Source: Burkholderiales bacterium
GTDB taxonomy: Bacteria > Pseudomonadota > Gammaproteobacteria > Burkholderiales > Burkholderiaceae_C
DNA length: 35,485 nucleotides
Assembly (NCBI GenBank): GCA_003963005.1
Contig: RXJW01000041.1
Coordinates: forward strand, 1-35,485
Direction: 5' to 3'
In this document: one piece after another, positions 23,948 through 31,483 of the stretch
Layout: each line of letters opens with the position of its first letter
Numbering within the stretch: the stretch's first letter is position 1
The notes under the pieces: generated by a model
Told to the model about the DNA's origin: nothing
Database searches by the model: none
Seen by the model: only the letters and a program-made list of their open reading frames with translations
Translations under genes and position numbers: made by a program

Positions 23948-23953
23948 ATCCTA
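23948..23953 (-). promoter_or_regulatory. Putative -10 hexamer (TAGGAT) for the LysR gene
   Basis: Minus-strand TAGGAT ends 6 bases before the ATG (gap GGCCAC), which fits a leaderless transcript. No -35 seen. Confidence 0.35.
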
Positions 23954-23980
23954 GCCGCGCAACCCACGGGGCGCCGGTCG

Positions 23981-24772
23981 TCAGAAGTTCAGCGTTGTCG
24001 GTCCGGCATCGCGCGATGCAGGGCGCAGCATTTGGCCGAGCGTGCCGGCCACCGCAGCCACGACGCCCGCCGCCACGCGGCTGGCCTCGCGCAGCCGGCG
24101 CGGCTTGCTGGCACGGGCCTGGGCCGCCTGGCGAGCCGGCTGGGCCACGGCGTGCACGAGGGCCAGCTCCTGCTGACGCTCCTGCACGAGGAAGAACATG
24201 CGGTTGGGGTCAGCAAAGCGCTCGGACAGCACGCGCACCGCCTTCAGCTCGCGCTGGCGCACCAGCACGCCCTGCGGGCGCAGCGAGCAGCCGAGGTTGC
24301 GCGCGCGCAGGTACAGCGCCTTGGCCGCCAGGCGGTCGGGCAGGCAGCCCACGCCGGCGAACAGGCAGTTGGCGAGGTTGAACGTGGCTTCCGGGTGGCC
24401 CATCGATGCAGCGGCCACGTAGGCGGTCAGGCCGGCGGCTTCGTCGGCGGGGCCGCCGCGGCCGGTCATCAGCACGCGACCGAGCTGGAAGCGCCCGAGC
24501 GCACTCCGTCGCGACGCCGCCTTGCGGAAGAGTTCACGCGCCTGCACCGGGTCGGCCGTGGTGCCCAGGCCTTCGAGCAGGCACAGGCCGAGCATGGCCA
24601 TGCCCTCGCCGTCACCGGCGTCGGCGGCGGCACGGAACCAGCCGAGGGCGCGCACGTAGTCCGGCGGCGTGGCGTGGAACAGCGCCATGCCGTGCTGCAG
24701 CGGGTTGACCGTCTGCGACGTCAGGGCGGGTGCATCGGGCACGGGAGCGGCGCTGAGAGTGGGAGCTTTCAT
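23981..24772 (-). CDS. Sel1-repeat (TPR-like) protein
   Basis: A 263-residue protein with about three Sel1-like repeats between residues 36 and 155: DYVRALGWFRAAADAGDGEGMAMLGLCLLEGLG, then QARELFRKAASRRSALGRFQLGRVLMTGRGG, then EAAGLTAYVAAASMGHPEATFNLANCLFAGVG. Sel1 repeats are helical pairs used for protein-protein contacts. The C-terminal about 100 residues are basic and Ala-rich, with a possible single membrane helix near 230-250 (VAAGVVAAVAGTLGQML). There is no signal peptide. The ATG at 24772 is chosen since the upstream sequence in frame does not look coding. No functional partner is evident beside it. The 136 bases upstream, to the end of the next gene, hold nothing else I recognise. 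Confidence 0.82.
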   Translation of the reverse strand: MKAPTLSAAPVPDAPALTSQTVNPLQHGMALFHATPPDYVRALGWFRAAADAGDGEGMAMLGLCLLEGLGTTADPVQARELFRKAASRRSALGRFQLGRVLMTGRGGPADEAAGLTAYVAAASMGHPEATFNLANCLFAGVGCLPDRLAAKALYLRARNLGCSLRPQGVLVRQRELKAVRVLSERFADPNRMFFLVQERQQELALVHAVAQPARQAAQARASKPRRLREASRVAAGVVAAVAGTLGQMLRPASRDAGPTTLNF

Positions 24773-24908
24773 CCGTCGGCTGGGTGGGCGTATCCCTAGA
24801 TTGTCAATGAGCCCGCAGGCGTGGCCGACCCCGCATCGGGGTGGGTGGCCCTCGGCGGTGCGGCATTCCGGCACGAACCGCCGGAGTTCGCACCCGGGGA
24901 GGGGGCCG

Positions 24909-25226
24909 TCACGGGCGGTTCCAGCGGCCGGGCAGCGTCCAGAAGATCAGCAGCCCGACCAAGGCCAACCCCGCGAGCAGATCGGGGCCCCCCTGCAGGC
25001 TGTCCGGCGCGCTGAGCAGCCACGCGGCACCGCAGCCGGCCAGGCTCATCGCCAGCCAGCGAGCCCGCCGCAGCCAGCGCAGTCGGCGCCGTTGCGCCGG
25101 CGACACGAAGGGCGGGAGCGCGGCCATCACGCGCAAGGAAAAGCCGGCATCGTCGGGAGGCGGGTCGGCCTGCCACTGCGCGCGCAGCGCGGCGTCCATC
25201 GGGTCGGAGGGGTCGAAGTCGTTCAT
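24909..25226 (-). CDS. Small membrane protein, candidate anti-sigma factor
   Basis: A 105-residue protein with two predicted membrane helices, about residues 56-72 (WLAMSLAGCGAAWLLSA) and 81-97 (LLAGLALVGLLIFWTLP). A cytoplasmic N-terminal part of about 50 residues precedes them (DAALRAQWQADPPPDDAGFSLRVMAALP), with a basic patch (RRRLRWLRRAR) at the membrane edge. I do not recognise a family. Its start overlaps the stop of the ECF sigma gene as ATGA, and membrane proteins in this position are commonly the cognate anti-sigma factor. The N-terminal segment would then bind the sigma factor. That role is inferred from position and topology alone; no zinc-binding H...CxxC motif is present. Confidence 0.72.
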   Translation of the reverse strand: MNDFDPSDPMDAALRAQWQADPPPDDAGFSLRVMAALPPFVSPAQRRRLRWLRRARWLAMSLAGCGAAWLLSAPDSLQGGPDLLAGLALVGLLIFWTLPGRWNRP

Positions 25227-25768
25227 GGGGTGTTCTCCCAGGCCTGCAGTTGCGCCCGCAGCCGGGCCTTGGCGCGCAGCACTTGGGTCTTGACCGTGCC
25301 CAGCGGCCAGCCGAGCACCTGGGCGGCCTCGGCATGGCTCAGGTCGGCGCCGTAGCAGAGCAGCAAGGCATGCCGCTGGGCCTCGCTCAGCGTGGCCAGC
25401 GCCCGGTCGAGGTCGATGCGCCAGTCGGCACCCGGCGCGAAGTCGCTGTCGATGCCGGCCTCGTCAGGGGCATCGTCGCGCCGCGGCAGCCCGGGCCGCT
25501 CGGCGGACAGCGCCGAGTACGCCAGCCGCGTGAGCCAGGTGCGAAACCGGGCCTCGCCACGGAAGCCAGGCAAAGCGCGCCAGGCCCGCACGAAAGCCTC
25601 CTGCGCGAGGTCGTCGGCGCGGCCCTGGTCGCCTCGGCAGACGCGGCCGAGCAGCTTGCGCAGATAGCCCTGGTGGGCCTGCACCAGCGCGGCGAAGGCA
25701 GCCCGATCGCCGCCCGCGGCGCGGGCGATGAGGCGGGCTTCCTCGCTGGCGGCGTCAGGGCGAGTCAC
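25223..25768 (-). CDS. ECF-type RNA polymerase sigma factor
   Basis: A 181-residue ECF sigma factor. Region 2 covers about residues 20-90 (RAAFAALVQAHQGYLRKLLGRV, DDLAQEAFVRAWRALPGF, FRTWLTRLAYSALSAERP). A short linker follows. Region 4 covers about 118-172 (LDRALATLSEAQRHALLLCYGADLSHAEAAQVLGWPLGTVKTQVLRAKARLRAQL), where LSHAEAAQVLGWPLGTVKTQV is the helix-turn-helix. The start is GTG at 25768, overlapping the stop of the upstream membrane protein gene, and its own stop overlaps the downstream membrane protein gene. The tight three-gene cassette suggests a membrane-controlled stress sigma factor. The target promoters are unknown. Confidence 0.93.
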   Translation of the reverse strand: MTRPDAASEEARLIARAAGGDRAAFAALVQAHQGYLRKLLGRVCRGDQGRADDLAQEAFVRAWRALPGFRGEARFRTWLTRLAYSALSAERPGLPRRDDAPDEAGIDSDFAPGADWRIDLDRALATLSEAQRHALLLCYGADLSHAEAAQVLGWPLGTVKTQVLRAKARLRAQLQAWENTP

Positions 25769-26172
25769 GGCTGAGGCGGTACCTGCTTGCGATCAAACGC
25801 CCAGTACACCGCCAGTGCCAGCCCGATGAACAGGGGCAGCAGACCGATGCTCCAGAGCCAGACACCGGGTGCCATCAGCGAGAACATGGCCATCAGGCCC
25901 AGGCCGATGGCGATATTGATGAGGGCGGGCACCAGCATCCGGTTGGGCGAGGCCAGGCGGCGGCGGCCGATGTGCCAGTCGCTGTCCTGGGTTTCCGTGA
26001 GCAGTTCGGGCGGGATGGGTTGGCCGGCGCGGGCCAGCTCACGGATCGTCTCGTGCCGCTGGCGCTCGCTGTGCGCCTTGCCCAGGTAGTGCGACACGAT
26101 GGCCACGATGGGAATCATCAGCGCCAACAGCGGGATCATCAGCGGCAGCCAGGCTTGCAGGTTCTCGAACAT
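25765..26172 (-). CDS. Small membrane protein (DUF6249-like, tentative) upstream of an ECF sigma factor
   Basis: A 135-residue protein. An N-terminal helix (residues 8-30, WLPLMIPLLALMIPIVAIVSHYL) anchors it. A short charged stretch with a RQRHETIRELARAGQPIPPELL motif follows, then two C-terminal membrane helices (about 80-98 and 103-122). The helix plus xRxxxIxxLAxxGQPIPPELL pattern resembles a family of small membrane proteins often encoded next to ECF sigma genes. I assign DUF6249 only tentatively. The ATG at 26172 follows GGAG by 6 bases. Its TGA overlaps the sigma factor GTG. It could be a sensor or modulator for the sigma factor, but no function is established. Confidence 0.75.
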   Translation of the reverse strand: MFENLQAWLPLMIPLLALMIPIVAIVSHYLGKAHSERQRHETIRELARAGQPIPPELLTETQDSDWHIGRRRLASPNRMLVPALINIAIGLGLMAMFSLMAPGVWLWSIGLLPLFIGLALAVYWAFDRKQVPPQP

Positions 26173-26248
26173 GGGGAACTCCGGGTGAGGGGATGCTTCC
26201 TTGGAGCGCGCGCCGCGTGGGTTTGGATTCAGCGGCTCGCAAAAAAGT

Positions 26249-28567
26249 TCAGCGCAACTGCCACCAGCCGGGCAGCAGGGCGCGCACGTCGGAGCGGGCG
26301 AAGCGCTGGTCAAGCAGCCAGACCCAGCCGCGGTCGTCCACCGAACGCAACACGCGGCCCGCGGCCTGCACGACCTTCTGCAACCCCGGCACGAGGTCGG
26401 CATAGCCATGGTCGGCGCCGAAGAGCGTGTCCAGGCGCTCGCGGATCAGGTCCTGCAGCGGCGACACCGGCGGCAGGCCGAGCGTGGCGATGAAGGCGCC
26501 GATGAGCCGCGTGCCCGGCAGGTCCACGCCCTCGGCGAAGGCGCCGCCGAGCACCGCGAACCCGATGCCGCGGCCCTCGGGCACGAAGCGGTCCAGGAAG
26601 GCCCGCCGCGCGCCGTCGGCCATGGCGCGCGACTGGCTCCACTGTGGCAGCTCGGGGTGGCGCAGCGCCAGCCGGGCAGCGGCCCTGTCGAGGTAGTCGA
26701 AGCTGCTGAAGAAGGCGAGGTAGTTGCCCGGGTGCCGGCCGAATTGCGTGGCGATCAGGTCCACCAGCGCGTCGAGCGAGGCCTCGCGGTGCTCGTAGCG
26801 CGTGGACAGCCGGTGCGCCACCTGCACCGTCAGGTGCTCCGGCGGGAAGGGCGCGGGCACGTCGATCCAGGCGGTGTCGTCCGGCAGGCCCAGGAGCTGG
26901 CGCGGGTAGTCCGGCGGCCCGAGCGTGGCCGAGAAGAGCGTGACGCTGTGCAGGCCCTCGAAGCGCTCCTTCAGGAAGTGGCCGGGCACGATGTTGCGCA
27001 CCGACAGCAGCGCGTCCTGCGTCTCGTCGGCCGGGTCGCCGTCGAGCAGGGACAGATTGCTTGGCGCTTCGGTCACGCGGGGCGCGGCGGCGCTGCTCCG
27101 TTGCAGGTCGCACAGGGAATGCGCGTCCAGCCGGTCCAGCAGGCGCTGCAGGCCGAGCACCTCGAAATAGAACTGCAGCATCGGGCCCACGTCCAGCGGG
27201 TGGTTCTGCACATGTTCGGCGAGCGCGGCGTTCACGCGCTGCAGCGCCTCGGCAAGGTCGTCGGGGACCTGCGGGAGGGGCTGGTAGTCGCTGGCCTGTT
27301 CGCGGGCGAGGTCTGCCAGCTCGACGGCCAGGCGGCGCAGCGGCGCGCGCAGCGGCGCCGGCGCTTCGGCCAGCACCTCGCGCACCCGGGCCAGGCTCAG
27401 CGAGGTGCTGTACATGTCGCGGGTGCGGTCGATGAGGTTGTGCGCCTCGTCCACCAGCAGCGCGAGCTTCCAGCCTTGCGACTGGGCCAGGCCGTAGAGC
27501 TGGCCGTGGGTGTCGAAGGCATGGTGCACGTCACCCACGACCACGTCGGCCCACCGCAGCAGCTCCTGGCCGAGGTAGTAGGGGCACAGGCCGTGCTGCA
27601 GCGCGATGCGGCGCTGCGCGGCGGGGTCGAGCCAGCCGGCGGCCACGGCCTCGGCGCGCGCGGCGGGCAGCTTGTCGTAGAAGCCGCGGGCCAGCGGGCA
27701 GGCGTCGCCGTGGCAGGCCAGGGTCGGATGCTCGCAGGCCTGCTCCTTGGCCACCAGGGTCAGCACGCGCAGGTGGCGACCGGGCGTGTGTTCGCGCAGC
27801 GCGTGCAGGGCCTCGAGAGCGGTGATGCGGCCGGTGCCCTTGCAGGTCATGTAGCCGATCTTGTCGAGCTGGGCGCCGGGCATGGCCCGCAGCAGCGGGT
27901 AGAGCGTGCCCAGCGTCTTGCCGATGCCCGTCGGCGCCTGGGCCAGCAGGCAGCGGCCGTTGGCAGCAACGCGGTAGACGGCCTCGGCCAGCAGCCGCTG
28001 GCCCGGGCGCAGTTCGCCGAGCGGGAAGGGCAGGGCGGTGAGCGCCGTGTCGCGCTGTCGGCGGTGGTCGGCTTCCTGCCGGGCCCAGTGCTCGAAGGCC
28101 TCGCAGCGGGCCTCGAACGCGGCCTGCAGCGCGGCGGCCGTTGCGGTCTGCCGCAGCACGGTTTCGTTCTGGGTGTCGGCGTCCACGTAGACCAGGGCCA
28201 GCTCCAGCTCGGTCAGGCCCCGGTCGGCGGCGATCAGCGCGCCGTAGGTTTCCAACTGTGCCCAGTGGAGAGCCTGGCGGTTGTGCGGGATGCGCTCGAC
28301 GGGGCCGCGGATGGTCTTGATCTCCTCCAGCCGGTTCACGTCCGCCTCGTAGCCGTCCGCGCGGCCGCGCACGCGCAGCTGGCCCCACTGGCCTTCCAGC
28401 GGCAGCTCGGTCTCGTAGCCGGGCGAGCGGCGGGCGTAAACGACCATCTGCCCGGCCTGGCCTTCCAGTGCGGTGGCGGACGGGGTGAAGCGCCGGTCGA
28501 GGTCGCCCTGCTTGGCAGTGAACTCGCACAGGCTGCGCACCGAGACGGTGTAGGTCCAGTCGCTCAT
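26249..28567 (-). CDS. Iron-sulfur helicase of the XPD/DinG class with N-terminal PD-(D/E)XK nuclease domain
   Basis: A 772-residue protein. Residues 1 to about 170 carry a RecB/Cas4-like nuclease signature: D71 (RADGYEAD), E82-I83-K84 (LEEIKTI) and QLETY at 104-108. The helicase follows: Walker A APTGIGKT at 211-218; iron-sulfur cysteines C278, C285, C290 and C328, spaced as in XPD/DinG proteins; DEAH box at 373-376; and the C-terminal motif QAAGRVLRS. Such helicases unwind DNA 5' to 3' and act on R-loops, G-quadruplexes or damaged forks. The added nuclease suggests coupled unwinding and cutting. The ATG at 28567 gives MSDWTYTVSV; the open frame extends further upstream but does not look coding. 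Probably its own transcription unit, divergent from the DUF2237 gene. Confidence 0.9.
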   Translation of the reverse strand: MSDWTYTVSVRSLCEFTAKQGDLDRRFTPSATALEGQAGQMVVYARRSPGYETELPLEGQWGQLRVRGRADGYEADVNRLEEIKTIRGPVERIPHNRQALHWAQLETYGALIAADRGLTELELALVYVDADTQNETVLRQTATAAALQAAFEARCEAFEHWARQEADHRRQRDTALTALPFPLGELRPGQRLLAEAVYRVAANGRCLLAQAPTGIGKTLGTLYPLLRAMPGAQLDKIGYMTCKGTGRITALEALHALREHTPGRHLRVLTLVAKEQACEHPTLACHGDACPLARGFYDKLPAARAEAVAAGWLDPAAQRRIALQHGLCPYYLGQELLRWADVVVGDVHHAFDTHGQLYGLAQSQGWKLALLVDEAHNLIDRTRDMYSTSLSLARVREVLAEAPAPLRAPLRRLAVELADLAREQASDYQPLPQVPDDLAEALQRVNAALAEHVQNHPLDVGPMLQFYFEVLGLQRLLDRLDAHSLCDLQRSSAAAPRVTEAPSNLSLLDGDPADETQDALLSVRNIVPGHFLKERFEGLHSVTLFSATLGPPDYPRQLLGLPDDTAWIDVPAPFPPEHLTVQVAHRLSTRYEHREASLDALVDLIATQFGRHPGNYLAFFSSFDYLDRAAARLALRHPELPQWSQSRAMADGARRAFLDRFVPEGRGIGFAVLGGAFAEGVDLPGTRLIGAFIATLGLPPVSPLQDLIRERLDTLFGADHGYADLVPGLQKVVQAAGRVLRSVDDRGWVWLLDQRFARSDVRALLPGWWQLR

Positions 28568-28642
28568 CGGGGCATGGCCCTGCGCGCCCGCAGTCGTGCG
28601 GGCCGGGGCATGATGCAGCGCGGTGCAAGAGGCAATACAACC

Positions 28643-29020
28643 ATGACGGCGAAGAATGTACTGGGCACGCCCCTTCAGGCCTGCTCGTTCGACCCCCTGA
28701 CGGGTTTCCTGCGCGACGGCTGCTGCACGGCCGACGAGCACGACCGCGGCACCCACCTCGTCTGCGCGCGGGTGACGGAAGAGTTCCTCGCTTTCTCGTT
28801 GGCGCGCGGCAACGACCTCGTCACGCCGCGCCCGCAATGGCGCTTTGCCGGCCTGCGACCGGGTGACCGCTGGTGCCTGTGCGCGAGCCGCTGGCTCGAA
28901 GCCTACGAGGCGGGTGTGGCGCCGCCCGTCGTGCTGGAGGCGACCCATGCGCTGGTGCTGCGCCTGATCCCGCTGGAGACGCTCAGCGCGCATGCGCTGG
29001 CGCCCCGCGAGCCGCGCTAG
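28643..29020 (+). CDS. DUF2237-family protein
   Basis: A 125-residue protein of the widely conserved DUF2237 family, whose function is not established. Almost the whole sequence is recognisable: KNVLGTPLQACSFDPLTGF, RDGCCTADEHDRGTHLVCARVTEEFLAFS, RGNDLVTP, then GLRPGDRWCLCASRWLEAYE and APPVVLEATHALVL. The several cysteines (QACS, DGCC, VCA, WCLC) are invariant-looking and may bind a metal or be redox-active. It is soluble, with no signal peptide. The ATG at 28643 matches the family N-terminus. It is divergent from the helicase gene, with 75 bases between the start codons, and ends 2 bases before the convergent amidase stop. Confidence 0.93.
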   Translation: MTAKNVLGTPLQACSFDPLTGFLRDGCCTADEHDRGTHLVCARVTEEFLAFSLARGNDLVTPRPQWRFAGLRPGDRWCLCASRWLEAYEAGVAPPVVLEATHALVLRLIPLETLSAHALAPREPR

Positions 29021-29022
29021 CG

Positions 29023-30822
29023 TCAGAAGCCCGGCGGCCGCTCGCCCGCCACCCCGGCGGCGCGCTCCAGCGCCAGGCCCGCCTGGGCCAGCACGCCTTC
29101 CTCGAACAGCCGACCGATCAGGGTCACGCCATGCGGCACGCGGCGAGGTGTGGCGAAGGTCGGCACCGGCTTGGCCGGGTCGGGGGCCCAGTCGCTGCGG
29201 GCTTCGCTGACTTGCGTGAAGCCCGTGCGCAGCGTCAGGCTCGGGTGGCCGGTGTGGTTGGTGATGGTCAGCATCTCGTCACGCAGCGAGGGCACGAGCA
29301 GCACGTCCACGTCGTTCATGATCCGCGCCATCTCCTGTGCCACCATGCGGCGCAGTCGGTCCGCCTGTACGAAATCCACGGCCGAGAGGAAGCGTGACTG
29401 ACGGAACAGGTTGGGCCAGCAGTCCGGGCCCTGCATGCTGAGCTGATCCACGCCGTGGTTCAAAGTCAGCTCCTCGAACGCGGCTGCCGCTTCCGCGAAC
29501 AGGATCAGGTTCAGACCGTCGTAGGGCCAGGCGGGCAGCGTGATCGGCACGGGTGTCATGCCGAGTTGCTTGACAAGCGCGAGGGCTTGGCGGTCGACGT
29601 CGATGGCCGGGGCTTCGTCCAGCCAGCCCGGTACGTAACCGACGCGCAGGCCCTTGACCGAGGCGCGGGCGTCGAAGGCGAGCTTGGACGGCACCGAGCC
29701 CATGTCGCCCGCATCCGGCCCGCTGATGGCCTGCAGCACGAGCATCGCGTCCTCGACGCTGCGGGTCATCGGGCCGAGCTTGTCGAGCGACCAGCACAGC
29801 GTCATCGCCCCGGTGCGGGGCACGCGGCCGAAGGTCGGGCGAAGGCCGGTCACGCCGCAGCGCATGCTGGGGCTGACGATGCTGCCGCCTGTCTCGCTGC
29901 CGATGGAGAAGGCGACGAGACCGGCCGCCGTCGCCGCCCCCGGGCCGGCGCTGGAGCCTGACGCGCCTTCCTCCAGCAGCCAGGGGTTCATCGTCTGGCC
30001 GCCGAACCAGATGTCGTTCATCGCCAGCGCGCCGAGGCTCAGCTTGGCGAGCATCACAGCGCCGGCTGCGTTCAGGCGCTGCACGACGGTCGCGTCCTTC
30101 GTCGGCACGCGGTCGCGGAAGGGTTCGGCACCGTAGGTGGTGCGCACACCGGCGGTGTCCAGCAGGTCCTTCAGGCCGTAAGGCAGGCCGTGCAGCGGGC
30201 CACGGTAGCGGCCGGCGGCGATCTCGCGGTCGGCCTGCGCGGCTTGCGCCAGCGCCTGGTCGGCGGTGAGCGTGATGACCGAGCGCAGTTGGCCGTCCAG
30301 GCGCCGGATGCGGTCCAGATAGATGCGGGTCAGGCGCACCGAGCTGAGCGCGCGGCTCTGCACCCAGCGCGACAGCAGCGTGACCGGCGCGAAGGCGATG
30401 TCCTCGTCCTTGGCGGGCAGCGGTGGCACCGGGCCGGCCGAGCGCACGAAGCGGTTGCGAGCCGGGCCGAGGGCCGGGCGGCCCATCGCCGGGTTCCAGA
30501 CCGTGGCGGGCGCGACGCTGTCGGGAATGGTCAGCTTGCGCGGCCCGTCGCGGCGGTCCATCAGGCCGGGCATGGTGCTGCGCCAGCTGGCGGCGGCGAG
30601 CGCGCGGTCGGCGTCCTTCAGTGTGAGCCGCATCAGCTTTTCGGCCTCGGCGAAGGTGGCCGTCGACACCTCGGGCCCGACGGCCGGCGCGGTGCCGAAG
30701 GTGGGCGGTGCGCCGGGCGTGGCGGGCGGCGTCGGCGTGGACGGCGTCTGGGCGCTGGCCAGGGCAGTGGCACCGATCAGGCCGGCAGGGGCCTGGGCGA
30801 GGAAGCGACGGCGGGAGGACAT
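29023..30822 (-). CDS. Exported amidase (amidase-signature family)
   Basis: A 599-residue hydrolase of the amidase-signature family, which cleaves carboxamides through a Ser-cisSer-Lys triad. N-terminal MSSRRRFLAQAPAGLIGATALASA is a probable Tat signal. A Pro/Thr-rich stretch and a domain of about 110 residues precede the core. Core motifs: GLPYGLKDLLDTAG with Lys218, ASGSSAGPGAATAAG with cis-Ser290, and GSETGGSIVSPSMRCGVTGLRPTFGRV with the nucleophile Ser314; the 24-residue Ser-Ser spacing matches fatty acid amide hydrolase. The substrate is unknown. It starts 24 bases after the flavin reductase gene on the same strand, and may be co-transcribed with it and dinB. Confidence 0.92.
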   Translation of the reverse strand: MSSRRRFLAQAPAGLIGATALASAQTPSTPTPPATPGAPPTFGTAPAVGPEVSTATFAEAEKLMRLTLKDADRALAAASWRSTMPGLMDRRDGPRKLTIPDSVAPATVWNPAMGRPALGPARNRFVRSAGPVPPLPAKDEDIAFAPVTLLSRWVQSRALSSVRLTRIYLDRIRRLDGQLRSVITLTADQALAQAAQADREIAAGRYRGPLHGLPYGLKDLLDTAGVRTTYGAEPFRDRVPTKDATVVQRLNAAGAVMLAKLSLGALAMNDIWFGGQTMNPWLLEEGASGSSAGPGAATAAGLVAFSIGSETGGSIVSPSMRCGVTGLRPTFGRVPRTGAMTLCWSLDKLGPMTRSVEDAMLVLQAISGPDAGDMGSVPSKLAFDARASVKGLRVGYVPGWLDEAPAIDVDRQALALVKQLGMTPVPITLPAWPYDGLNLILFAEAAAAFEELTLNHGVDQLSMQGPDCWPNLFRQSRFLSAVDFVQADRLRRMVAQEMARIMNDVDVLLVPSLRDEMLTITNHTGHPSLTLRTGFTQVSEARSDWAPDPAKPVPTFATPRRVPHGVTLIGRLFEEGVLAQAGLALERAAGVAGERPPGF

Positions 30823-30846
30823 GCGGGGGGCTCTCCGTGGAAGGGG

Positions 30847-31467
30847 TCAGGTGGGGCGGAAAAGCTGGAAGCGTTGCTCCGGCGTGATCTCGAAATAGTC
30901 GGCCGGGCCACCGCCGCGCAGCACCGGCCGGGCCGCCGCGGTGTCGTAGACGCCATTGACGAGCAGGTGGCGCGCGATGTGCACGGCCACCACCTCACCC
31001 AGCACCAGCCAGCTCGGCACGGCGGCGCCGGCGGCGGTGGTGAGCTGCACGATCTGGGTCACGCGGCACTCGAAGCTCACCGGCGACTCGGCCACGCGCG
31101 GTGCCGTGATCTGCTGCGAGGCCAGCGGCGTGAGGCCGGCCAGCGCGAACTCGTCCACCTCGGGCGGCACGGCCGCGCAACTCGCGTTCATGCGCTCGGC
31201 CAGCTCCCGAGTGACAAGGTTCCAGGTGAACTCGCCGGTGGCCTGCACGTTGCGCAGCGTGTCTTTCGTGCCGATGCTCGAAAAGCCGACGATGGGCGGC
31301 ACGTAGTTGAAGGCGTTGAAGAAGCTGTAGGGCGCGAGGTTGCGGTGGCCGGCGCCGTCGTGGCTGCCGATCCAGCCGATGGGGCGGGGGCCGACGATGG
31401 CGTTGAACGGGTCGTGGGGCAGGCCGTGGCCGTGGCGGGGTTCGTAGCTGTGGAGGTCGGCGGTCAC
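30847..31467 (-). CDS. Flavin reductase-like (FMN-binding split-barrel) protein
   Basis: A 206-residue protein of the flavin reductase-like family. The signature is HDPFNAIVGPRPIGWIGSHDGAGHRNLAPYSFFNAFNYVPPIVGFSS, where PRPIGW and the N-L-APYSFFN motif place FMN. It is followed by DTLRNVQATGEFTWNLVT and a C-terminal VLRGGGPADYFEI. Relatives supply reduced flavin or act as small flavoproteins; the substrate is unknown. The start is GTG at 31467, giving VTADLHSYEPRHGHG (read as Met). It is chosen because the upstream in-frame sequence overlaps dinB and is not conserved-looking. It lies 16 bases downstream of dinB and 24 bases upstream of the amidase gene. Confidence 0.9.
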   Translation of the reverse strand: MTADLHSYEPRHGHGLPHDPFNAIVGPRPIGWIGSHDGAGHRNLAPYSFFNAFNYVPPIVGFSSIGTKDTLRNVQATGEFTWNLVTRELAERMNASCAAVPPEVDEFALAGLTPLASQQITAPRVAESPVSFECRVTQIVQLTTAAGAAVPSWLVLGEVVAVHIARHLLVNGVYDTAAARPVLRGGGPADYFEITPEQRFQLFRPT

Positions 31468-31483
31468 GGGCGGCGAGGTGGCG

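Noticed and set aside
26201..28642. Very long open frame opposite the helicase gene, leading into the DUF2237 gene
   Set aside because: Only the last part from 28643 matches a protein family (DUF2237). The rest is antisense to a well-supported helicase.
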